Made by a program: the position numbers and the translations under genes
Notes under the pieces: generated by a model
What the model was told of the DNA's origin: nothing
Database searches by the model: none
Seen by the model: only the letters and a program-made list of their open reading frames with translations
Origin: Gemmatimonadaceae bacterium
GTDB lineage: Bacteria > Gemmatimonadota > Gemmatimonadetes > Gemmatimonadales > Gemmatimonadaceae
DNA length: 64,000 bases
NCBI GenBank assembly: GCA_036273715.1
Contig: DASUHB010000028.1
Location: 1 to 64,000, forward strand
Direction of reading: 5' to 3'
Shown here: in pieces, positions 45,701 to 54,598 of the stretch
Position numbering within the stretch: the stretch's first letter is position 1
Layout of the letters: each line of letters starts with the position of its first letter

Positions 45701-45900
45701 ACTGCGTTCGCGACGTCCTGCGCCGTGGCGCCCGGATAGACAGCCGTGACCTGGACCACCGGCGGCGTGATGGGTGGATACAGGTCGATCGGCAGCTGGT
45801 GCAGCGAGAACGCGCCTAACAGCACGATGGCGATCGAGATCACCGCCGCGAAGATCGGCCGGCGGACAAAGAAGTATCTGACTTCGGGATCGTTAGTCAT
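42733..45900 (-). CDS. RND multidrug efflux permease (HAE1/AcrB type)
   Basis: 1055 aa. Proton-relay pair DD in GIVVDDAIVVIENVDRIM (about residue 405), the 12-TM plan with two large periplasmic loops, PTAFLQTEDKGYFAISVELPD (start of the second half) and GLAAKNAILIVEFASEQR (Lys of TM10) are visible. It pumps drugs or dyes from the periplasm through the channel encoded downstream. Spectrum not inferable. Confidence 0.97.
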   Translation of the reverse strand: MTNDPEVRYFFVRRPIFAAVISIAIVLLGAFSLHQLPIDLYPPITPPVVQVTAVYPGATAQDVANAVAAPIEQQLSGIPGLLYYKSSNSSDGSMNLQIYFDISRDQDLAAVDVQNQIKLAEPQLPQEVVRNGITVKKAQTNILMGVALTSDDPRYDAGYLSNYAEIYVQDELKRLPGVGDATTFGQADLSMLIDLAPDRLAQLGLTVSDVAAAVAEQNTTNPAGRIGREPSPAGTQLTIPVTTLGRLTDPKQYENIIVRARPDGSLVRIGDLGRVTMGQRDYDLSGRLDGTPSALILVYLRPGASTLDVDKAVVARMQQLSRTFPQGVHWSVPFDTTPFITQSIKEVVETLVEALILVTLVVFVFLQSWRATLIPLVAVPVSIVGAFFGMRLLGFSINLLTLFGLVLAIGIVVDDAIVVIENVDRIMAAEHVRPAVAADRAIRQVASALVAIVLVLCAVFIPVAFVGGITGQMYKQFAITIVVSVIISGIVALTLTPALCAVLLRHESTEHHTGFFGWFNRRFAGVTNRYVRGVEHALDHARPWVAAFAVIVILIVVMRRVVPTAFLQTEDKGYFAISVELPDDASLQRTDAVVRSVESYLLKQPGVNHVLSLVGLSLIQGANQSSSATMFVNLKPWDERQSATAILNQANAHFFRNPDALVFGFNLPEIPGIGVTSGLELNLQDHGINDLQRFAAIANQFASDANKLPSVQQARASIRVNVPQLYVDVDRAKAKSLGVSLTDLFQTLQSLLGTLYVNDFNLYGKTYRVQIQAQQPYREEPQDIGGLFVRGNGPQLIPVSSLTTVRFRSGPNIVTRFNGFTSALVTASPGNGKSSGEMLAAVDQLVQNKYAALGVGAALSGESYQESTSTGGGLVLALGIIMVFLVLAAQYESWSIPFAVLFGVPFGVLGAYLGMWLRGIPSDVYFQIGIITVVGLAAKNAILIVEFASEQRAQGKSVRDAAVEAGRERLRPILMTSFAFILGVVPLVVAGGAGAISRHSIGTAVFAGMLFATSIGILFIPLFFALIRRASEHLLGRRAEAAAPQPASTRPAEGD

Positions 45901-47128
45901 GTGTGCCGATCCGGAGCGCGGTGCCGGGAGGCGCGGTCAGGACGGTGTCGCCGCGCGCCGCGCGCCCCGTGTCAGGCGGCGGCACGTACGCGACGGGACG
46001 CACGGGTGCCCCCGGCATGATTTTCTGAATGCCGTCCACCACGACGCGATCGCCGGCGGTGAGGCCGCTGCTGATCAGCCACTGGCCGCCGACGAACGTG
46101 TCGCCTTTCACGTCGCGCGTGCTCACCTTGTTGGCCGAGTCGACGACGTAGACGAACGACCCGCCGATACTCTGCTGCACCGCGCGCTGCGGGACGAGGA
46201 TGGCGCCGACGCGCTTCATGCCCAGCAGCGACACGCGCACGAATTGCCCGGGGAGCAGCGTATGCTGCGGGTTCTTGAACGACGCCCGCAGCGCGAGCGT
46301 TCCGGTGTTCTCCTGGACCGCCAGATCGGCGAAGTCGAGCGTGCCTTCGATCGGGTAGACGCTGCCATCGGCGAGTGTCGCGCGCACCCCCATCGGCCCG
46401 GGTGCGGCGATGAGCGATTTGTCGGCGAGCCCGCGACGCCAGGCCAGCACGTCCTGATCCGACGGGCTGAAGTTCACGTAGATCGGATCCACCTGCTCGA
46501 CCGTCGTGAGCAGATCCGTTGGGCCGCTGACTAACGCGCCGAGCACGAGATTCGCGCGCCCGGCACGTCCGGAGATTTCGGCTCGGACGAACGTGTTGTC
46601 GTAGTCGCGCTGCGCCCGCACCACCGCGCCCTTCGCGTTGTTCACCGCCGCGCGCGCCTGCTCTTCTTCCGTGCGCGCGTCGTCCACATCCTTCTGGGCG
46701 ACCGCGTGCTCGCCCAACAACGGCACCAGGCGGTTGAGATTCCGCTCGGCGTTGGCGAAGCGCGCTTCGGCGTCGGCTTGTTGCGCCTGCGCGCTGCGCA
46801 GCGCGGCTTCGTACGGCGTCGGGTCGATGCGGAACAACACGTCGCCCTTGTGCACGTCGGTGCCTTCCACGTACGGACGCGCGATGATCACGCCCGACAC
46901 CTGCGCGCGCACTTCGACGCGCTTCGATGCCTCGGCTTGCCCAACGTACTCGAAATCCGCGGGAATGGTTTTCGGCTCGACCGTGAGCACCGACACCTCG
47001 GGCGGCGGCGGCGCAGGCGGCGGCGCGTGATGACACGCCGCCATGACGAGCACGGCGGGAAACAGACAGCCAAACCGAGAGCGGCGCGCCGCCAACCGAT
47101 GGCGGATGCGGAAGCGGTGTGCACTCAC
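45893..47128 (-). CDS. RND efflux periplasmic adaptor (membrane fusion protein)
   Basis: 411 aa if started at the GTG at 47128; the frame stays open to an ATG at 47185, and neither start has a strong ribosome site. A basic N-terminus and hydrophobic stretch end VMAACHH (lipobox). Then VSVLTVEPKTIPADFEYVGQAEASKRVEVRAQVSGVI (lipoyl-half motif) and a hairpin helix with ARTEEEQARAAV; the second half forms the beta-barrel and membrane-proximal domains. AcrA-type adaptor; overlaps the permease by 8 bp. Confidence 0.94.
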   Translation of the reverse strand: MSAHRFRIRHRLAARRSRFGCLFPAVLVMAACHHAPPPAPPPPEVSVLTVEPKTIPADFEYVGQAEASKRVEVRAQVSGVIIARPYVEGTDVHKGDVLFRIDPTPYEAALRSAQAQQADAEARFANAERNLNRLVPLLGEHAVAQKDVDDARTEEEQARAAVNNAKGAVVRAQRDYDNTFVRAEISGRAGRANLVLGALVSGPTDLLTTVEQVDPIYVNFSPSDQDVLAWRRGLADKSLIAAPGPMGVRATLADGSVYPIEGTLDFADLAVQENTGTLALRASFKNPQHTLLPGQFVRVSLLGMKRVGAILVPQRAVQQSIGGSFVYVVDSANKVSTRDVKGDTFVGGQWLISSGLTAGDRVVVDGIQKIMPGAPVRPVAYVPPPDTGRAARGDTVLTAPPGTALRIGTHD

Positions 47129-47272
47129 ATCGAATTCCCGGTAGTGGTTTACATCGGCGCAAGCGAGCGCGACGTACCCGCACATCGACTGCGCGCAACT
47201 TCCCCTGAACGTAATGAGGGGCGCAGACGCATGGTTCCAGACGGCGCATGAGACGGCGCCGGCGTCGGCGAG

Positions 47273-48358
47273 TCAAGGGCTCAGCGGGAGCGGCATGAAG
47301 GTGATGACGAACAGCACGACTGCGATCCAGCCGACGATGACGCGCCGTTGGTCGAGCGGCCGCTCGGGTGCGATTACCGGAGGATGCGCCAGTCGTCCGC
47401 GTCCAATCGCCAAGCCGAGCACGGCCCAGAACCACCATCCCTTCCACACGAAGCCGAGTGGAATCAGGGCCAGCCACATCGCGCGCGCGACGAATACCTG
47501 CGCGCGCGGATGCATGGCGAACGCGATGTGTCCGCCGTCCAGTTGGGCCAACGGAAGCAGGTTGAGCGACGTAACGAGAATGCCGACCCACCCGGCGACG
47601 GCGAGCGGGCTCAGCTCCACCAATCCGTGGAGGCCGAGGACGGCGCGGCACGCGGCCAGGAGCAACGAATCACCGATCAGAATCGGATCGCCGTTGAATC
47701 GCGCGAACTGGTGCGCAAATGCCAGCGGTGTTGCGACGCCCGGCAGCGAGGTGCTGCCGTGGAGACCGATCAGCAGCACTGGAATCGCGACGACGATGCC
47801 GGCTAACGGACCCGCGACGCCGATGTCGAACAGCGTGCGCCGATCGAACATGGGTGAGCGGAGTCTGATGAATGCGCCGAGCGTTCCGATCAGATCGAGA
47901 GCAGCGGGAAACGGGATGAAATACGGCGGGCTCGCATCGACACGATATCGCCGCGCGGTCACATAATGGCCCGATTCGTGCGCGAGCAGAATGGCCAGCA
48001 GCGGGAGGGAAAACGGGAAACCGGCCCGCGGGTGAAGAAAAGTATGGAGGCGCCATGGATCGACCGTACCGGCGAACATGGCGCCGCCGACCGAGGTGGT
48101 GATGATCGCCGCGAGAAAAAGCGCCGCATGCAGCCACCACCGCTCGCGTACCGGCGCGCGTTCGTGCACGAGGACCAGCCAGTCCCCGTCGAGCGCACGT
48201 TGCCAGTAGTAGTATCCGTCCCAGTCCGAGAGGTACGACGAGAGCAGTCGTGACGGTCCGCTGTGCTCCGGATTGACAAGCCCTTCGATGATCTCGCGGC
48301 TCCCCAACTCGAGCACACGCCAGTACGCAAAGCACTCTGTAACAGGGAAATTCGGCAC
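47273..48358 (-). CDS. M50-family intramembrane metalloprotease (site-2 protease)
   Basis: 361 aa. Zinc motif HESGH (about residue 127) in LLAILLAHESGHYVTARRYR, and the second site LNLLPLAQLDGGH in a later helix, both required for S2P activity. Six or seven TM helices. An N-terminal soluble part (about 1-75) and the SPPYFIPFP segment resemble the Rip/EGY1 group rather than RseP, and there is no PDZ domain. It would cut a membrane substrate such as an anti-sigma factor; none is encoded next to it. Confidence 0.9.
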   Translation of the reverse strand: MPNFPVTECFAYWRVLELGSREIIEGLVNPEHSGPSRLLSSYLSDWDGYYYWQRALDGDWLVLVHERAPVRERWWLHAALFLAAIITTSVGGAMFAGTVDPWRLHTFLHPRAGFPFSLPLLAILLAHESGHYVTARRYRVDASPPYFIPFPAALDLIGTLGAFIRLRSPMFDRRTLFDIGVAGPLAGIVVAIPVLLIGLHGSTSLPGVATPLAFAHQFARFNGDPILIGDSLLLAACRAVLGLHGLVELSPLAVAGWVGILVTSLNLLPLAQLDGGHIAFAMHPRAQVFVARAMWLALIPLGFVWKGWWFWAVLGLAIGRGRLAHPPVIAPERPLDQRRVIVGWIAVVLFVITFMPLPLSP

Positions 48359-48485
48359 TCTTGACCGCCTGTTTTGGCGACGTTACCTTGGCAACGCCTA
48401 CTGCACGCCTCCTCGCCTTACCACTCCGCGCACATCGTCGTGACGACCGAGTCCATCCCCGCCTGCATCGGGAGGGATTCTCGAA

Positions 48486-49802
48486 TTGTCTCTGCGGTTG
48501 CGTCGCGCATCTGCACCGAGTGAGCGCACCCCACCCTCGGAGTCGACGTACGTGGATATCGCCGAGTTGAAGCAAAAGTCCGTGGCCGAGCTGCACACGA
48601 TGGCCGAGGACTTGAATATCTCCAACTTCTCGGGACTGCGAAAGCAGGACCTGATTTTCCGCATCGAGCAGAATTTGCTCGACTCGGACATCGTCCTGCG
48701 CGGCGAAGGTGTGCTCGAAATCCTGCCCGAAGGATACGGCTTCCTGCGCAGCCAGGATTGGAACTACCTGTACGGTCCCGACGACATCTACGTCTCTCCG
48801 TCGCAGATCAAGCGATTCGATCTGCGCACCGGAGACACGGTGCTCGGCCAGGTGCGTCCGCCGAAGGAAGGCGAACGATATCTCGCGCTGCTGAAGGTCG
48901 AGACCATCAACAACGAAGACCCCGAGAAAGCCAAGCATCGCATCGCGTTCGACAATCTGCGTCCGCGATATCCCGACCAGCGCTTGCGCCTCGAGACGAC
49001 GAGCGGCGACCTGAGCATGCGCGTGGTGGACATCATCGCGCCGATCGGCAAGGGACAACGCGGGTTGATCGTCGCGCCGCCGCGCGCGGGCAAGACGATC
49101 TTGATGCAGAAGATGGCTAACGCAGTGATCGAGAATCACCCCGAGGTCACGCTCATCGTGCTGCTCATCGATGAGCGTCCCGAGGAAGTGACGGACATGC
49201 AAGAGCAGGTGGACGCGGAGGTGATCAGCTCGACGTTCGATGAGCCGGCGGACCGCCACGTGCAAGTCGCGGACATGGTGATCGAAAAAGCGAAGCGGTT
49301 AGTCGAGCATGGCAAGGATGTCGTGATCCTCCTCGACTCGATCACGCGGCTCGCGCGTGCGCACAACGTGGTCGTGCCGCACTCGGGCAAGATTCTCTCC
49401 GGCGGCGTCGATGCGCACGCGTTGCACAAGCCGAAGCGGTTTTTCGGCGCGGCGCGCAACATCGACGAGGGCGGCTCCCTGACGATCATCGCGACCGCGC
49501 TCATCGAGACGGGGTCGCGCATGGACGAGGTGATCTTCGAGGAATTCAAGGGCACGGGCAACATGGAGCTCGTGCTCGATCGCAAGATCGCTGATCGCCG
49601 CGTGTTCCCGGCGATCGACATTCAGCGCTCGGGCACGCGAAAAGAAGAATTGCTGCTCACGCAGGAAGAGCTCAATCGCGTGTACCTGCTGCGCAACTTC
49701 CTCGGCGACATGCCATCCACGGAAGCGATCGAGTTTCTGCTTCAGCGCATGCAGCGCACGAAGACCAACAAAGAGTTTTTCGCCACGATGGCGCAGGGAT
49801 GA
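48486..49802 (+). CDS. rho: Transcription termination factor Rho
   Basis: 438 aa with a TTG start at 48486. The N-terminal HTH-like RHO_N ([25 protein letters not shown]) and cold-shock RNA-binding domain ([39 protein letters not shown]) are followed by the ATPase with Walker A APPRAGKT, Walker [15 protein letters not shown] and the Q/R-loops ([20 protein letters not shown]). Hexameric RNA helicase. A true GTG/ATG start inside is possible, since the first 20 residues are poorly conserved. ruvX starts inside its stop (ATGA). Confidence 0.96.
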   Translation: MSLRLRRASAPSERTPPSESTYVDIAELKQKSVAELHTMAEDLNISNFSGLRKQDLIFRIEQNLLDSDIVLRGEGVLEILPEGYGFLRSQDWNYLYGPDDIYVSPSQIKRFDLRTGDTVLGQVRPPKEGERYLALLKVETINNEDPEKAKHRIAFDNLRPRYPDQRLRLETTSGDLSMRVVDIIAPIGKGQRGLIVAPPRAGKTILMQKMANAVIENHPEVTLIVLLIDERPEEVTDMQEQVDAEVISSTFDEPADRHVQVADMVIEKAKRLVEHGKDVVILLDSITRLARAHNVVVPHSGKILSGGVDAHALHKPKRFFGAARNIDEGGSLTIIATALIETGSRMDEVIFEEFKGTGNMELVLDRKIADRRVFPAIDIQRSGTRKEELLLTQEELNRVYLLRNFLGDMPSTEAIEFLLQRMQRTKTNKEFFATMAQG

Positions 49803-50317
49803 GCGGAACGCGGGACGAGGAAGGCGGGTCGCACGAACCGTCCTCGCTTCCGCCCGCGTCCCGTGTCTCGGGCGGTCACGACGACGTCCGCGTGTCCCTT
49901 CCCGGACGCGTGCTCGCGATAGATTACGGCGATCGCCGCGTTGGCCTCGCGATCTCCGATCCCACACGCATGATTGCGTCGCCCGCCGGCTTCATCGCGC
50001 GTCGCGCGGGAAAGCGGGCGCCCATCGCGCAGATCGTGCAACGCGGCACGGAACTGGAAGCTGTAGCGGTGGTCTTCGGTCTTCCCCTCGACGACAATGG
50101 CGACGAAACGCCGCGCAGCCAGGAGGTTCGGCGCGTGGCCGTCGAGCTCGAGCGGCGTACCGGTTGGCCGGTTTCACTCGTCGATGAGCGGTACTCCACC
50201 GCGGCGGCGCTCCGCGCCATCCGCGAGATGCAGGGCTCGACGCGTGGCCGGAAGGGGGATGTTGATGCGCTTGCCGCCACAATCCTGCTTCAACATGCGT
50301 TGCACATGGAGGGCTAA
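49799..50317 (+). CDS. ruvX: Holliday junction resolvase RuvX (YqgF family)
   Basis: 172 aa. RNase-H-like fold: [18 protein letters not shown] (first Asp), [29 protein letters not shown] (Glu/Asp of the second site) and the terminal helix [13 protein letters not shown]. Predicted pre-16S rRNA endonuclease and resolvase. The first 35 residues are variable, so a start nearer residue 30 is possible. Overlaps rho by 4 bp. Confidence 0.92.
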   Translation: MSGTRDEEGGSHEPSSLPPASRVSGGHDDVRVSLPGRVLAIDYGDRRVGLAISDPTRMIASPAGFIARRAGKRAPIAQIVQRGTELEAVAVVFGLPLDDNGDETPRSQEVRRVAVELERRTGWPVSLVDERYSTAAALRAIREMQGSTRGRKGDVDALAATILLQHALHMEG

Positions 50318-51287
50318 CGCGCGCCGCCTTGGCGCGTCGGTGCTCTTCGTTGGGCTTGCGGCGTGCGGCGGTTCGCCCCACGGGCGCATCGTGCGCGTCA
50401 CGATTCCGCCGGGCGCGACGTTTCGCGTCGCCGCGGATTCGCTGCGTCATGCCGGCCTCGTCGGATCCCCGCGGCTCTTCCGGCTCTACGCGCAAGTGAC
50501 CGGCCGTGACCGCGACATCAAGGCGGGCACGTATGGATTGCAACGGGACATGGGTTGGAGCGCGCTGGTGCAGGCGTTGCACGAAGGGCAAGGATTGGAG
50601 CGCCGGCTCACGATTCCCGAAGGGTGGTCGCTGCGCGAGATCGTGCCTGCGTTAGTCACCGCCCTCGGCGCACCCGAGGATTCGGTCGAAGCCGCGGTGC
50701 GCGACACCTCGCTGTTGCGCGAGCTCGACGTTCCGACGCCGACGCTCGAGGGCTATCTCTTCCCCGACACGTACGTGTTTGCCTACGGCACGTCGCCGCG
50801 CGACGCCGTGCGTGAAATGGTGCACCGCTTCGAGCAGGTGTGGGATCCGCGGTGGGACGACCGGTTGCAGCAACTGGCGATGAGCCGCAACGACATCGTC
50901 ACGCTCGCCTCGATCGTCGAGAAGGAAGCGCGGCTGCCCGAAGAGCGGCCGGTGATCGCGGCCGTGTACCACAACCGGCTCAAGGATCAGATGCCGCTCC
51001 AGGCCGACCCGACCGTGCAATATGCGTTAGGCGAACACCACGATCGCGTCACCTACCGCGACCTCGAGGTCGACTCGCCGTACAACACCTATCGCCATCC
51101 CGGGCTGCCGCCGGGACCGATCGCGTCGCCGGGCCGCGCAAGTATCGAAGCGGCGCTCTTTCCGGCGTCGGTGCCTTACCTCTATTTCGTGGCCGACACC
51201 GACGGGCACCACGAGTTCCGCACGACGTTCAAGGAGCACAAAGCGGCGAAGGCCGAGATCCGCCGCGAGCACGGCAGCGGCAGATAG
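50265..51287 (+). CDS. mltG: Endolytic murein transglycosylase MltG
   Basis: 340 aa from the ATG at 50265, preceded by GGAAGGGGG; an ATG at 50295 is nearly as good. Either start overlaps ruvX. An N-terminal hydrophobic anchor (GASVLFVGLAACGG, also a possible lipobox) precedes a LysM-like part (GATFRVAADSLRHAGLV) and the catalytic domain with IPEGWSLREI, YLFPDTY and the catalytic Glu in LASIVEKEA. It cleaves nascent glycan strands and so sets their length. Conserved downstream of ruvX in many bacteria. Confidence 0.92.
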   Translation: MRLPPQSCFNMRCTWRANARRLGASVLFVGLAACGGSPHGRIVRVTIPPGATFRVAADSLRHAGLVGSPRLFRLYAQVTGRDRDIKAGTYGLQRDMGWSALVQALHEGQGLERRLTIPEGWSLREIVPALVTALGAPEDSVEAAVRDTSLLRELDVPTPTLEGYLFPDTYVFAYGTSPRDAVREMVHRFEQVWDPRWDDRLQQLAMSRNDIVTLASIVEKEARLPEERPVIAAVYHNRLKDQMPLQADPTVQYALGEHHDRVTYRDLEVDSPYNTYRHPGLPPGPIASPGRASIEAALFPASVPYLYFVADTDGHHEFRTTFKEHKAAKAEIRREHGSGR

Positions 51288-51311
51288 CCTCCCCCGCTGC
51301 GCCGCGTTCCG

Positions 51312-51680
51312 TTAGTCGCGCAGATGCGCGGCGCCGCGCAGATACACCGGACGCAGCTCGCTGCGGGGACGCGCCGATTCCAGATGGATCAGCACCCGGA
51401 TGCAGTGCGCCAGGCCCCCCTGCACCGGAATCTCGGTGGCGCACAGGAGCGGCACGTCCACCCATCCCAGATCCCGCGCCGCCCGCGCCGGAAAGTCGCT
51501 CGTGATGTCCTCCGAGACGGTGAAGACCACGCTGATGATGTCGGCGACGGCTATGTTATTGATGGCGACCATGTGCTCGAGCAGTTCGCGCGTGGCATCG
51601 CGAACGTGGGACGGGTCGTCGCGGTCGATGGTCGTGGCGCCGCGCAGAGCGCCGAAGTGCCGCTCATCCTGCAAGGACAT
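51312..51680 (-). CDS. aroH: Monofunctional chorismate mutase (AroH type)
   Basis: 122 aa from the ATG at 51680 (AGGAG upstream). The AroH trimer fold is supported by HFGALRGATTI at the start (catalytic Arg), the helix LEHMVAINNIAVADIISVVFTVSEDITSDFPARAAR (family consensus), and DVPLLCATEIPVQGGLAHCIRVLIHL, carrying the substrate-binding Cys/Glu/Arg set. It converts chorismate to prephenate for Phe and Tyr. It diverges from thiE with only 2 bp between the start codons and converges with mltG. Confidence 0.93.
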   Translation of the reverse strand: MSLQDERHFGALRGATTIDRDDPSHVRDATRELLEHMVAINNIAVADIISVVFTVSEDITSDFPARAARDLGWVDVPLLCATEIPVQGGLAHCIRVLIHLESARPRSELRPVYLRGAAHLRD

Positions 51681-51682
51681 CC

Positions 51683-52303
51683 ATGCTCGCTCCTGAAATG
51701 CTGACGCTGGTCGCAATCACCGACGGTGCGCCGGACGATGCGGCCGGTCTCATCGCTCGCGCGCAAGCCGCGGCGCGCGGCGGCGCGACCATGATTCAAT
51801 TGCGACTCAAAGATGCCGATGCCCGGACGATGGTGGAAGTGGCGCGCGCCCTCGTGGCATCGCTTCCTCCCGGCGTTCCGCTCATCGTGAATGATCGAGC
51901 CGATGTCGCGATCGCGGCCGGCGCCGCCGGCGTGCACGTGGGACCGGAAGACATTCCGCCGGCGGCGCTGCGTCGCGTCGTACCGCGCGCATTCATTATC
52001 GGCGCGAGCGTCGGCTCGGATGCGGAAGTAGCGCTTGCGGCCGACGCCGACTACGTAGGCATCGGGCCCATCTATGCGACAGATTCGAAGCACGACGCCG
52101 GCGCGTCGATCGGGACAACCCGCCTCGCGGATCTCATTGCACTCACGAAGAAGCCCGCGGTGGCGATCGGTGGAATCGATGCGATCAACGGGGCTCACGC
52201 CATTGCCGCAGGTGCGGTCGGCGTCGCAGTGATTCGCGCGATTTTCGGCGCGAGTGATCCGGAGCAGGCCGCGCGAACCCTCCGCGCGGCGCTCGGCCGC
52301 TGA
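51683..52303 (+). CDS. thiE: Thiamine-phosphate synthase
   Basis: 206 aa (ATG at 51683 with AAGGA before it; the ATG at 51698 is possible). Joins HMP-PP and thiazole phosphate to thiamine phosphate. TIM-barrel motifs: GGATMIQLRLKDADA, PLIVNDRADVAIAAGAAGVHVGPEDIP (pyrimidine and phosphate-site), DYVGIGPIYATDSK (phosphate-binding) and VAIGGIDAINGAHAIAAGAVGVAVIRAIF. No other thiamine gene is near. It is transcribed away from aroH. Confidence 0.94.
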   Translation: MLAPEMLTLVAITDGAPDDAAGLIARAQAAARGGATMIQLRLKDADARTMVEVARALVASLPPGVPLIVNDRADVAIAAGAAGVHVGPEDIPPAALRRVVPRAFIIGASVGSDAEVALAADADYVGIGPIYATDSKHDAGASIGTTRLADLIALTKKPAVAIGGIDAINGAHAIAAGAVGVAVIRAIFGASDPEQAARTLRAALGR

Positions 52304-52519
52304 TGGAGCGCGTGCGCTGTCCGTTTCTTCGCGAGCGTAAATGTTCTAAACTCATGCGACCCGAAACTCGGGTGCGCTTCACCAGCACACGACAACGCCG
52401 GCCTCGATAGCAACCCGCCACCGATTCCATCCGCCGATCGTCATCCCGGTGGACACGAACTGATCTCGTACCTCCAGCCAAGTCGCCTCGCTTCTCACTT
52501 CCCTTCACGCCGTCGTTTC

Positions 52520-54598
52520 ATGCACCCGTCTTATTCGTTCTCGCTCAGCCTGGTGCTGGTCGCTGCTGCGACGTCTGGCGCAGCCCAATCGTTCGACTCC
52601 ACCGCGGTCGCTCAGTTGTCGCTCATGCCGATGCCCGCGTCGGTTCATGTCGATTCGGGCGGACAGCTTGCGCTCACCTCCTCGTTCCGCGTCGCGGTGC
52701 CCCGCTTCAAGGACGGCCGGCTCCTCCGCGCCGCCGACCGGGCGATCACCCGGCTGGCGCGCCGCACCGGGTTGCCGTTGTCGCACGCGGTGGCGCACGA
52801 CTCCTTGTTAGGCACGCTGGTGATCGACGTGCGGGGCCCCGGCGAAGCGGTGCAATCCGTCGACGAAAACGAATCGTACACGCTCGACGTGACGACGTTT
52901 CGTGCCGTGCTTCGCGCGCCGACGGTCGTTGGCGCGCTGCGCGGACTGGAGACGTTTCAACAGTTAGTCACGGGCGGGAGCGCGGGTTTCACGATTCCCC
53001 TCGCGCACATCGCCGATCGTCCCCGATTTCCCTGGCGCGGCCTGTTGATCGATGTCTCGCGGCACTTCGAACCGGTGGACGTCATCGAGCGCAATCTGGA
53101 CGCGATGGCTGCCGTCAAGCTCAACGTGCTGCACTGGCATCTGAGCGACGACCAAGCATTCCGCGTCGAGAGCAGACGCTATCCGAAGCTGCAGGCGCTC
53201 GGCTCCGACGGATCGTATTACACGCAGGCGCAGATACGCGAGGTGGTGGCGTACGCACGCGATCGGGGCATTCGCGTGGTCCCCGAGTTCGACATGCCGG
53301 GGCACTCGATCAGCTGGTTCGTGGGATACCCGTCGCTCGCCAGCGCGCCGGGACCCTACTCGCTCCCCACAGACTACAACTTCACGGCCGCCGCGTTCGA
53401 TCCGACGCGCGAATCGGTGTACCGGTTCATCACCCGATTCGTGGCCGAGATGGCGCCGCTGTTTCCGGATCGATATTGGCACATCGGCGGCGATGAGGTG
53501 GATGCGCGCGCATGGGAGCCCAACACGGCCATCCACCGGTTCATGCGACGCCACAAGCTCAAGGATTTCGGCGCGCTCCAGGCGTACTTCAACCGGCGCC
53601 TTGCGCGCATCCTGGCCGCCCAACACAAGCGCGTCGTGGGGTGGGACGAAATTCTGCATCCCGATCTTCCGCACGACGTGGTGATTCAATCGTGGCGCGG
53701 TCAGGCCTCGCTGTTCACGGCGGCGCAGCAAGGCTACTCGGGCATTCTCTCGGCAGGCTACTATCTGGATGCGATGTCGACCGCAGGCCAACTGTACGCG
53801 GTGGACCCGATTCCCGCGGGGGCGGAGGTGGACAGCGCGCAGGCCGGGCGTGTGTTAGGCGGGGAGGCCTGCATGTGGGGCGAGCTGGTGACTCCGGAAA
53901 CGATCGACTCGCGCATCTGGCCGCGTACGGCGGCGATCGCCGAGCGGCTGTGGTCGCCGGCTACGGTGGTGCAGGTGCACGACATGTATCGCCGGTTAGG
54001 CGCGGTGAACGTTGAGCTGGCCGATGTCGGCGTGCACCAGCTCTCCGGGCCCGACGCCCTGTGGCGGCTGATCGCGCAAACCGACGGCATCGCGCCGCTG
54101 CGCGACCTGCAGCGTGTGGTCGAACCGGTGAGCCTGGGGCAGCGGATGCACATGCGCCGGCCGACGTCCTTCACGCCGTTGGTGGCGCCGGGCGACATCG
54201 TGACGCCCGACGCCGCGGGCGGACGCGCGCTCTCGATGATGCTCGACACGCTCTTTCATGCGCCCGAGCGCGGCGCGGGCCTGCGCGACTCGTTGGCGAC
54301 GATGTTCAACCGGTGGCAGCAGATCGCGCCCGCCATCGCCGCGCTCTCGGCGCGCGCACCGCTGCTGACCGACGCCGACAGCGCCGCTGCCGCGCTGGCG
54401 ACGGCCGGGGCGATCGGCGCGGAAGCGCTGCGGCAGCTGGAAGGCGGCCAGCCCGCGGCGCCGGCGTGGACGTCGGGCCGATTGGCGCAACTCGATTCGC
54501 TCGCCGCGCCGCGGGGACTGCTGCGGCTGGCGATCATTCCGCAGCTTCGGCGGCTGGTGCTGGCCGCGGGCGGATCGGCCGCGACGACGGGGCAGTGA
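52520..54598 (+). CDS. Secreted beta-N-acetylhexosaminidase, GH20
   Basis: 692 aa. Signal peptide ending SGAAQS. An N-terminal GH20b-type domain precedes the catalytic TIM barrel, which opens PRFPWRGLLIDVSRHFEPVDVIERNLDAMAAVKLNVLHWHLSDDQAFRVES. The catalytic pair is D325-E326 in HIGGDEVDARAW. It removes terminal GlcNAc/GalNAc from chitin fragments, peptidoglycan or glycoproteins. The C-terminal 150 residues are Ala-rich helices of unknown role. The next gene overlaps by GTGA. Confidence 0.95.
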   Translation: MHPSYSFSLSLVLVAAATSGAAQSFDSTAVAQLSLMPMPASVHVDSGGQLALTSSFRVAVPRFKDGRLLRAADRAITRLARRTGLPLSHAVAHDSLLGTLVIDVRGPGEAVQSVDENESYTLDVTTFRAVLRAPTVVGALRGLETFQQLVTGGSAGFTIPLAHIADRPRFPWRGLLIDVSRHFEPVDVIERNLDAMAAVKLNVLHWHLSDDQAFRVESRRYPKLQALGSDGSYYTQAQIREVVAYARDRGIRVVPEFDMPGHSISWFVGYPSLASAPGPYSLPTDYNFTAAAFDPTRESVYRFITRFVAEMAPLFPDRYWHIGGDEVDARAWEPNTAIHRFMRRHKLKDFGALQAYFNRRLARILAAQHKRVVGWDEILHPDLPHDVVIQSWRGQASLFTAAQQGYSGILSAGYYLDAMSTAGQLYAVDPIPAGAEVDSAQAGRVLGGEACMWGELVTPETIDSRIWPRTAAIAERLWSPATVVQVHDMYRRLGAVNVELADVGVHQLSGPDALWRLIAQTDGIAPLRDLQRVVEPVSLGQRMHMRRPTSFTPLVAPGDIVTPDAAGGRALSMMLDTLFHAPERGAGLRDSLATMFNRWQQIAPAIAALSARAPLLTDADSAAAALATAGAIGAEALRQLEGGQPAAPAWTSGRLAQLDSLAAPRGLLRLAIIPQLRRLVLAAGGSAATTGQ

